Assembly (NCBI GenBank): GCA_947396885.1
Contig: OX377206.1
Coordinates: 4,119,634 to 4,183,633, forward strand
Reading direction: 5' to 3'
DNA from: Heligmosomoides polygyrus polygyrus
Taxonomy: Eukaryota > Nematoda > Chromadorea > Rhabditida > Heligmosomidae
DNA: 64,000 bases
How positions within the stretch are numbered: position 1 is the stretch's first letter; each line of letters opens with the position of its first letter. The translations under genes and the position numbers were made by a program. This document shows, piece by piece, positions 56,441-64,000 of this stretch. The notes below the pieces were generated by a model. It saw only the letters and a list, made by a program, of their open reading frames with translations. It searched no databases and was not told the origin of the DNA.

Positions 56441-59214
56441 GTGCGATCAATCCAGAAGAATATTTTGCCACTTCGTTTTACTTTAATAAACTTAAATTGT
56501 GACTTAGTTATTCTGACAGAGACATGGTTAAATGAATTCACTGACGCTGGTCCAATTCTTGGTGATTTGTGCAGCAAATATTCTTATGTGAGATGTGATA
56601 GGACAAGTAAAAGAGGTGGTGGAGTTCTTATCCTTATTAGGCTTCCAATTGTTTTTGAGACCATTTGGAGTGAATCAATCGCTGATGGCTTTGAACTACT
56701 TTCTTGTGATTTGAAGCTACCCCAGGCATCTTTAAGGATAATAGCTATTTATAGGGCACCTAGCGCTCCTATCAACCACACACTCCAATTGATCAAGACA
56801 ATAAGCGATCTCTGCTCTTCCAAATCACAGTGTGTGATTATGGGCGATTTCAATCTGCCAGACATTGAATGGTCTAGGAGTTCTCCTTCCGGTGTCAGTA
56901 TGGCCTCGAAACGTTTTGGGAGATGTGCATATCATGCAAGCTCCACCAAAATGTTTCAAAACCAACTCGGAACGACAGTGTGTTAGACCTCATTCTTAGC
57001 AGTGAGGCACGCCTGGTTAAAAACGTTGACATTCTTCCATCAATTGGATCCAGTGATCACTCAAGTATTTTCTTTACCATTGAGTGTCTCACAAACAGGC
57101 CTGCATTTCGCCTGAGAAGGTCATTTCATAAGGCTAACTATTCTCATATCTGTCAGTTTCTACTGTCACTGGATTGGAGAATGCTCCTTGAGGAATACCG
57201 TTCCGTTAACGACAAATATGAGTTCTTCCTATCTATATTGCACAGTTGCATTCAAGAGTTCGTGCCCTTGGAAAGGCTACCTTTCAATTATGGTAAGCTG
57301 CCGCCAAACTTGGTCAGGATTTTTGAACAAAGACAAAAAAGGTGGACAGATTATCAAACTCATCCAAGTGAGAACAACTTTAGCCGTTTCAAAGCTTTGA
57401 GCGATAGGTTTGATCGGCTTCTGAATAGGTATCACAAATATGTTGAAAGAAAAATTCTTGAAAGGCCCAATAAAGCATCTCTTTACACCTTATTAAATTC
57501 TGTGCTAAAGCGACCCGAACGAATCCCACCCCTGAAGGATGCTGCAGGTCTATCAGCAGTATCTGATATGTCTAAGGCTTCCATGCTCGCCAAACACTTT
57601 CAAAAATCCTTCTCGGTGTCCCTTCCAAATAATGATGCTTTAGATACCGCGAGCCCTGTTCACAGTATGGAAAGTTCGATATGGTTTTACAAGGAAGAAA
57701 TCTACGAGGCATTGTCTTCCTTACCTGCAACCTTTACCGTTACTCCGGATGAAGTGCCACCTTATTTTATACAAAAAATTGCCATAGCGATATCGTACCC
57801 ATTGGAGCACATATTTAACGCGAGTTATATGTTAGGAGAAGTCCCTGCTCGTTGGAAACACGCTTTTGTTACTCCGATCCCCAAGAAAGCACCTCACAAT
57901 CTTGTTGCCAATTATCGCCCCATAAGCATCACTTCCGTTTTTGCCAGAATATTCGAAAAGAAACTCAAATCTGCTCTCGTAACCCATATTGAATCAAATT
58001 CCCTAATTCCAACCAATCAGCACGGGTTTCGCGCAGGAAGGTCTACTGAAACATTAATGCTGTCTGCGTTAAATGACTGGACGAGAGCTCTTGATGAACG
58101 GATCGATGTAGACGTTATTTACTTTGACTTTATGAAAGCTTTTGACAAGGTTCCATCAAATAAGCTGATATTCCAACTGACGAAAATCGGTGTTCATCCA
58201 AGGATAACTAATTGGATAAAAAACTTTATAACTGGAAGATCTTTTCAGGTTAAGGTCAATGAGTCATTTTCCGAGTCCCTTCCAGTTACTAGTGGAGTCC
58301 CTCAAGGAGGCGTACTCTCACCAGTCCTTTTTATTATCTATACTGCCGAAATTCCCTCTCTGATTGATGAATACGGTGTCACTTGCAAAATGTTTGCTGA
58401 TGACATAAAAATATACAGGAACATTGTTGAGGAGAACGACCACGTTGCTCTCCAAACTGCAATTAACGCAGTTGCGGATTGGTCAACAATGTGGGACCTT
58501 CCGTTATCAAGGGAAAAAACCAAAGTTCTCCATCTGGGACAGCAATCCAACAGAAATACTTATAGTCTTGGTGGAGTACAACTCAATAGCACTGTTTCAT
58601 TGCGTGACTTAGGTTTCATTTTGGACAATAAGCTTTCCTTCAGAGAGCATTGCGAATATACGGCAAAGAGAGCTGAAAGAGTTGTACATAGTATATTTAA
58701 ATCCCTAAGAACGAACTCAGTAGTACACTTACTACGCGCATACAAGACCTATGTGAGGCCTATGCTAGAGTATGGTACTACTGTGTTTAGTCCTAATACC
58801 AAGCGAGAAATCGCCAGATTGGAAGCGGTGCAAAACAGTTTTACAAGAAAGCTCTGGATAAGAGTACATGGATATGACTACAACAGCATCCCCTTGGCAT
58901 CTGAAAGGAATAAACTCTTTAATTTGCGCTCTCTCGCCTGTCGCAGGAAAAGATATGATTTGGTCACAATTTATAAGATGATAAATGCTACTGTGGGTCT
59001 TTCTGTAAATGACTTCTATTCAATATCTCATTCGAACACCAGAGGTGGCCCATGGAAAATCCAAATTCCTAGAGCTCATAGTAATATTAGATCTACTTTC
59101 TTCACAAACAGAGCAGGCACTGAATTCCTGAAATTAACAAAGAAATTTGTGCTTCCAAACTCCTTGAGGCAATATAAAACGATTATTGACAGGTATCTGC
59201 AAGAAGTCTCCTAG
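56441..59214 (+). pseudogene. LINE ORF2: endonuclease and reverse transcriptase, one frameshift
   Basis: The first frame (open from about 56396 to 56986) has APE-type endonuclease blocks CNVRSIQKN, VILTETWL, YRAPSAP and IMGDFNLPDIEW. The rest is in another frame (56923-59214, 763 codons): the endonuclease SDH triad (codons 44-46), then reverse transcriptase NYRPISI, QHGFRAGRSTE, FDFMKAFDK (Asp, codon 402), GVPQGGVLSPVLF and the catalytic FADD (codons 491-494). The shift lies between about 56905 and 56925, in a GGGAG stretch. Otherwise open, so the insertion is young. A sequencing error could mimic the shift. Confidence 0.88.
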
Positions 59215-59390
59215 TACTTCGTTTTCTTTGATTACATTGTTTCACTAACCACTGGTTCTGTTCTTGATGTTTTCAGTGTTCTGATTTTTTTCGTATTGTG
59301 TTGTTTTTTTTGCGTGGGTTTCCACGTATACATAAATAAATCAGTTCGACTTTGTCAGATACTGATGAAGGTCGCAACATCGAATTGTAA

Positions 59391-59814
59391 GCTTAAACGA
59401 GCTTAGGGCAAATACAATGCTTTGGACATATCCTGGGGGGATATCGCTGGAAAGTCGGATGAAACATGATGGATAGCGTTCGAAGGGAGGAAAATTGCAA
59501 GGCAGCTTCCTCTCAGAGGCTTGTTTAGTATGTTACCGTAGTATCACAGCCCACTTTTGTTTTTACCGCCGTGCCTGAACGTAACGAAGCGACCCCCCCC
59601 CCCCCCCCCCCCGCTAGGATAGCAACAATACTTAGCAACAATAACAGCATCATTAAAGAGACTGGAAACAATACTGATAATCAAACTGATGTGTCCAGTT
59701 CCCATCATTTACGCGGTCTAAAATTGAATTAAGAGTTAAACATTTTGAAAAGTTTAGGCTTCTGTTTAGTTTACGCGCGAAATTACCTTTCATTCAGTTG
59801 ACATTTCTTCTGTG
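59391..59814. other. Copy 2 counterpart of 24547-24945, no gene
   Basis: Contains a C run at about 59593-59612, clearly longer than its counterpart at 24751 in copy 1. Confidence 0.5.
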
Positions 59815-60310
59815 CGTTTCAGATTTAATATACAAATAACTTATTGTGGACGATGTTTCCACAACAATGTTTAGTCTTTCTTATGGTCTGCGAGAATGCT
59901 AATAAACACGTCGTTGTCGGGGTGTCGGCCACAATAAGATATTTGTATAGAAAACCTTGAAGTCATGGAAGGAAAATCCGGCTTAGAATCTGAGTTTGGG
60001 TGAGAAACTCAATGATAACCTAATGCGATGGTGAACGACAACATTTGTTGGCTGATTCGAAAACCACGAGAATCTAGCTTTTCTGTAGTCTTTGTGAAGG
60101 CTTAAGGGGCTCCTTTTTATGCCTACTATCACAACCCAGGTACTTTACAGACAACCAGACGGCTTCAGTGACCATTTATGTTAAGGACTGGGAGCAGATG
60201 GGTGCAAAAACTAGCTTGAAGTAACTGTAGGCGACTAAATGGCACATGAGTGCTGTCCTAGTTGGGAGCAGGGTGGTGTAGCTTTCCGCTTCCTAGCGAC
60301 GCCTCTTTCC
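59815..60310. repeat. Third internal tandem module (copy 2)
   Basis: Counterpart of 24946-25450. Confidence 0.65.
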
Positions 60311-60400
60311 CGCCTCCCGTCCCCCCCCCCCCCACCCCTCCCTACTAGAATAAACGCTCACACACGCCTTTTCTGGACGTTGAGAGCTTCGTTGGTATCT

Positions 60401-60586
60401 GTCCTAGTTGGGAGGGGGCAATCGTAAAGTGTTAATTGCGTACGTTATCCCATGTCACACAATCACACCTCCGAATTAAATAAAACCCCTCGAATAATGG
60501 GACGGCAACTGAAGCTGTCGTAGAACGTCAAGCAGGGATTTAGAGTCGGAGATAACTATGTGCCCCCTCTCCGTTCGATTAGGATG
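60401..60586. repeat. GGGGGCA-ended dispersed repeat, member 3 (copy 2)
   Basis: Counterpart of 25537-25722, with a few substitutions. Confidence 0.62.
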
Positions 60587-60651
60587 GGTCCCTTCTTGTT
60601 TTTACTAGTGCTGGATTCCTAAAATGTTGAGTAGTTGTGTGGATTCAATGA

Positions 60652-62325
60652 TCCATACCCACTATCTTCCTGAGAATCTAGATTTCTCCAAAAAATCCGA
60701 GAACAAAATGTATTGACTCTATGACTGTGGTGCAATTAACTCGGTTTGTTCGATAGTGGCGACAAGATTGGAGGTAAAACATTTCCTCAAAGACAGCACA
60801 CTACACCAACCTTTGAGAAGACATTGTTTTGCAATTTCCTATCCGGAAGATGCCACCCTGATTGAGTTCATTTAGGTGCTCTAGCTGTGGTCACCCCCTC
60901 CTCCCAATAGTATTGGTCCGAATCCCCTTCAAGTAATCATTCATTTAGTTTAGAATATCCAGCCACAACGTCACTCGACTTCTTTGATTTTTAAAAACAG
61001 GGATGCAGACATAGCATTGTTAAATATTGGTGAAAAATAGCACAACTGCAGACGAACAAGGGACTCACCTTTGAGAATGATGAGGGTGGGAATTGTTGAG
61101 CTGATGAAGCGTCCTCGAGACCAGCGCCACTAAATAGGCATTGGTTCCTGAATAAAAGAGATTTCAGAAGAAAGGACCTGCCTACAAGACATTGGATCCG
61201 ACGCCGACACGGATAATTCGGATCCGTCGTTTTCTTCTAACCCGGACTAAATATACTCTGCTTACAATGGGATTTTTGAAAAGCCCATATCTTAGGGCGA
61301 TTCAGATAGGTATGACTTTCAACAGTTTGAATTTTCGGACACTTTAGAAAGCTGATTTTGATCAGAAATCTAATGGCGTATCCGATGTGAGATCCAAGGT
61401 GAACCACTTCACTTACCTGGTTAGATCATCCGCAAACCCTTTTCGTTAAAGGTATTCTTATCCGAATCATTTCCAAAATGCGCAGCTTCTAGAACTGTCA
61501 TTATTGGCATAGCCCTTTCGACCGAACTTGAAAAAAAAATGACGGATTCGAATTATCCGAATCGGTATCGGACCCAATGTCTACTGCCTACACTATGTAC
61601 GTACTGCACCTTCAACGCAAAGAATGCATATTAGAATCGATTCTTCCTGAAGTCACTTTAACTCACTTCACGGTGTTGAATAGTAGAACGATCGGGAAAC
61701 AGTTGATAAATTCCGTACGCATCAATTCTTGAAGTACTTCGGCACATTCAAAGTGCCTCAAATAAGGAAATAGCCAAGAAAGACATCAAGAGGTTTATTG
61801 AGCAATAACTAAATACATCCTGAGCATTAAGTATAGCACGTTCTAACATACTCCATCTATATATTTACTCCCATTTGCGTATGCCGTCCGCCCTTTCCAT
61901 ATAGATAGATCAGAACCAGTGTCGTCGACTGAAAAGTGAGACATAACTTCTTTCAGTGCTAGTACGTAAACAGATTAATCAGCGGCTAAAGTCAGCCTTG
62001 ATATTGCGAACACGATGCAGCACAGCATTCATGATGAGACCGATCAATAGTGACTAGACAGCGTGATTGATCGGTATCGACAGTAAACGACGGGATCCAT
62101 CTTTGTCGCACGCGACGCGGCCCTACGAAAACTGTCAATATCGATCGGCGGTAGCGTTCATAGCCGCCAAGCGAACGATGTATAAATCCTTCCTAATTGC
62201 TCTCGTGCAGCATGGCGGCTGAAGAATGAGAATGTCCTACGCGTTTTGGGCGTCGTGGAAAAAGAGTAGGAACTCAAGAACTACACTTGAAATGGTAGTT
62301 TATTGTTTGAACCAAAGAATTCTTG
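60652..62325. other. Copy 3 counterpart of 1026-2699, no gene
   Basis: Substitutions create stops in the frames that are open in copies 1 and 2 (for example TAG near 60680 and 60754), supporting a non-coding reading. Confidence 0.55.
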
Positions 62326-62610
62326 TCAATTACATATTTTTAATCCCCTGTGTAAGGACATATTCATTGCACCATTATTAAAGACGCTTGTTAAACGGCA
62401 GTACTTGGAATGCATTAAGGCTGATTTGTATCGATGTTTTACCCATGGGCGCGTTGTAGCGCAGGTGGGGAGGAGGGGGCGCCGACTCTCACGCGCAGTT
62501 CGATCCAAGGTTGTTGGTCCAGTTTTCCCGCCCAGGCCAATCAAATCAAACTTTCCATCACTCCGGGGTGCTGCAACGTGTAAAATTATCCCACCAAGCA
62601 CCATTTCAAT
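62326..62610 (-). CDS. Candidate terminal exon, unknown product (copy 3)
   Basis: Counterpart of 2700-2984. Acceptor CTCTCAG and the frame from IEMVLGGIILHVAAP to stop are retained, with S/T, A/T, Y/H and S/R replacements. Confidence 0.28.
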   Translation of the reverse strand: MEMVLGGIILHVAAPRSDGKFDLIGLGGKTGPTTLDRTARESRRPLLPTCATTRPWVKHRYKSALMHSKYCRLTSVFNNGAMNMSLHRGLKICN

Positions 62611-63033
62611 CTGAGAGAACAAATTCAAAGGGCCGAGGGTAGGAACAAATCTGATCAAGAAACATTTGTTTCGATTCCAGACGTACGAGCTGATGCTCGC
62701 TTCATGTGAGATTCGTATGAGGCATATGTGGCCCTAAGGAGGGCCGTTGGGTTAGATGATGGTGCACGCCCTGAGCAAGCTTACTTCAGGGTGAGCTTGA
62801 TTGAGGTGTACATGATGACGGCATGGTGCCCTCAGATACGGCGTGCTTGGCGAGCTCCCACGGAAGGACCGATTGGTTCGACGGTACGAAGATCCGCTGC
62901 TGTGCTGAAACGTCAAATATCTGTAGCAACAGAGACATCCTTTACAATTATCCCTTTTTGTCCCTTTCTTTCTCTTCCTTCAAGTGTTTATAAACTTGCA
63001 ACCGGAAAAAAACCCCGTCTGAATTGTCCATCG

Positions 63034-63366
63034 AATAAGTGGTTTAGTCCCACTCTCGCGATAATCAATGGCACCGGCGTGCCAGAATCGCGGAAGATTT
63101 ATCGAAAGCTTCAAGTATTCCTGGATTCAGACCAGCTGGTTTTCCTAGGTCGACTCGAAGTGAATAAATAAACTTTATCTAAAGCACAATAACGAAATAC
63201 GCAGAATAAAACACAATGAGCGATCCGAACCCCTCTGCTAATACCGGTCCGCTTATATACCACATCACCCGCACGATCGTGAGATCGCGCTTACAGTCAA
63301 AAGGTCAAGAGAGAATCACCAAATGGCTAAGGGATATCAGAACTAGATCAAATGGGTTGCCTAGCA
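63034..63366. mobile_element. 333-bp copy 3-specific insertion, LTR-like
   Basis: Inserted between ATCG (63030-63033) and ATCG (63367-63370); copy 1 has one ATCG at 3402-3405. On the minus strand it starts TGCTAGGC and has a TATATAAGCGG box; on the plus strand AATAAATAAA occurs. The far end does not end in CA, so it may be a truncated LTR. Short frames here (63216-63476) are unsupported. Confidence 0.45.
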
Positions 63367-64000
63367 ATCGTGGTTGGTTTCAGAGTGAAATTCAGGGAAA
63401 CCGTTACTGGACCAGGCGTTTGCCTCTTCCTTCTGATGGGAGGGGAGGGGATTCTGATGGGCAGAAAATCCCGTAGAGCGTCGTTAATGTCCCTCATTCC
63501 TGGCTCCAATGTATAGACTGTAGAGGGGCGCCTATGGCTAATAAAAACCAGGTTTGAATCGCGCGGCTGCGGGCGCTGCGCACCGGCCAACTCGTACGGT
63601 TTGTTTCGGTTGTAAGTGTATCGGCGAGTCTTCCTTCCAACACAGAACATAAACAGAAGAAAAGAAATCTTTCAGAAATTCATGCCTAAGGATGAAACTG
63701 ATGTAATCTGAAATCCACGTGCCTTCCTGCAAAGGCGAAAATTCGCTGAAAACATGACGACCCCCTCCAAAGAAAAGTGGGCGAAAAACACCTCTTCAAT
63801 CCCGAATACAAGGATCGTTTTGGTATTTCAAATTTATGCACTAGTTTGGTTCTGCAGTACACCCCACTGTGTCACAAACTTCGTCCTGAACGTGACTCCC
63901 CACCCCACAACCATATTGTGCCGGAGGAAAAGTCGCAATAAGAACTGAATGACACCCGTTTCCTCACAGTTTTTATGGAACATCCATCATTAACGTCCAA

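Larger units (their letters stand above)
55388..59339 (+). mobile_element. CR1/Jockey-like LINE, nearly full length, copy 2 only
   Basis: A 3.95-kb insertion absent from copy 1. ATCAG flanks both sides (55383-55387, 59340-59344). It has a 5' untranslated stretch, ORF1 (55668-56393), ORF2 with endonuclease and reverse transcriptase (to 59214), and a short 3' part ending TACATAAATAAA with no long poly-A. The gene order and lack of RNase H fit the CR1/Jockey group. One frameshift in ORF2 is the only obvious lesion. Confidence 0.88.
26852..60650. repeat. Tandem segmental duplication, copy 2
   Basis: Second copy of the same unit, enlarged to about 33.8 kb by two insertions absent from copy 1: a GC-rich Mutator-like composite (49298-53619) and a LINE (55388-59339). 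It lacks the solo LTR and the 111-bp MITE of copy 1, and at those sites shows uninterrupted target sequence at 45085 and 54638. Its right end stops at the shared sequence ending ATTCAATGA and joins directly to unit position 1024-1025, the start of copy 3. Confidence 0.95.
60651..64000. repeat. Tandem segmental duplication, copy 3 (partial, runs off window)
   Basis: Aligns with 1025-4100 of copy 1 at a constant offset of 59626 over most of its length, with a few percent substitutions. It starts about 1 kb inside the unit, so it has no mariner/MITE block. It carries a 333-bp insertion at 63034 and lacks the roughly 80-bp poly-G segment present near 3.46-3.54 kb in copy 1. Its divergence from copies 1 and 2 is clearly greater than theirs from each other in this interval. 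Confidence 0.93.

Overview
The window looks like nuclear DNA of a strongylid-type (clade V) nematode, possibly a hookworm. The evidence is a sequence one base off the nematode SL1 spliced leader followed by an intact 5' splice site, short candidate exons with nematode-like introns (58-176 bp), a mariner with DD34D spacing, a CR1/Jockey-like LINE, and very many short inverted-repeat elements with poly-G tracts. I see no bacterial or viral genome organisation. The species assignment is inference.

The dominant architecture is a tandem triplication. Copy 1 is 1-26851 (its left end lies outside the window). Copy 2 is 26852-60650 and copy 3 starts at 60651. Copies 1 and 2 are almost identical over about the first 16.6 kb. 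They then differ by several percent, apart from one near-identical tract of about 1.3 kb near 20.8-22.1 kb. Copy 3 differs from both by a few percent. The mosaic suggests gene conversion or very recent re-duplication, but a mis-assembly of haplotypes has to be excluded. The copy 2/3 junction lacks 2088 bp present at the copy 1/2 junction, with a GA microhomology.

Host genes are visible only as candidate exons. The best are minus-strand: a chain at 4421-5689 whose splice phases agree, a two-exon membrane-protein piece at 9593-9866, and a terminal exon at 12012-12229. Plus-strand candidates are an internal exon at 14071-14299 and terminal exons at 17883-18100, 23284-23400 and 24379-24546. None is recognised as a known family, and most long open frames are shadows or low-complexity artefacts.

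Much of the rest is mobile DNA, and the tandem copies supply empty sites that date the insertions. Copy 1 alone has a 500-bp solo LTR (18240-18739, TSD CCAC) and a 111-bp TTA-flanked MITE (23627-23737). Copy 2 alone has a 4.3-kb Mutator-like GC-rich composite (49298-53619, 10-bp TSD) and a 3.95-kb LINE (55388-59339) that breaks a candidate exon. Three members of a hAT-like MITE family carry 8-bp TSDs, and one hosts a mariner whose ends begin with a G tract. Further items are a Penelope-type hammerhead-like motif, tRNA-derived sequences, LINE relics, AT microsatellites and a roughly 40-bp minisatellite.
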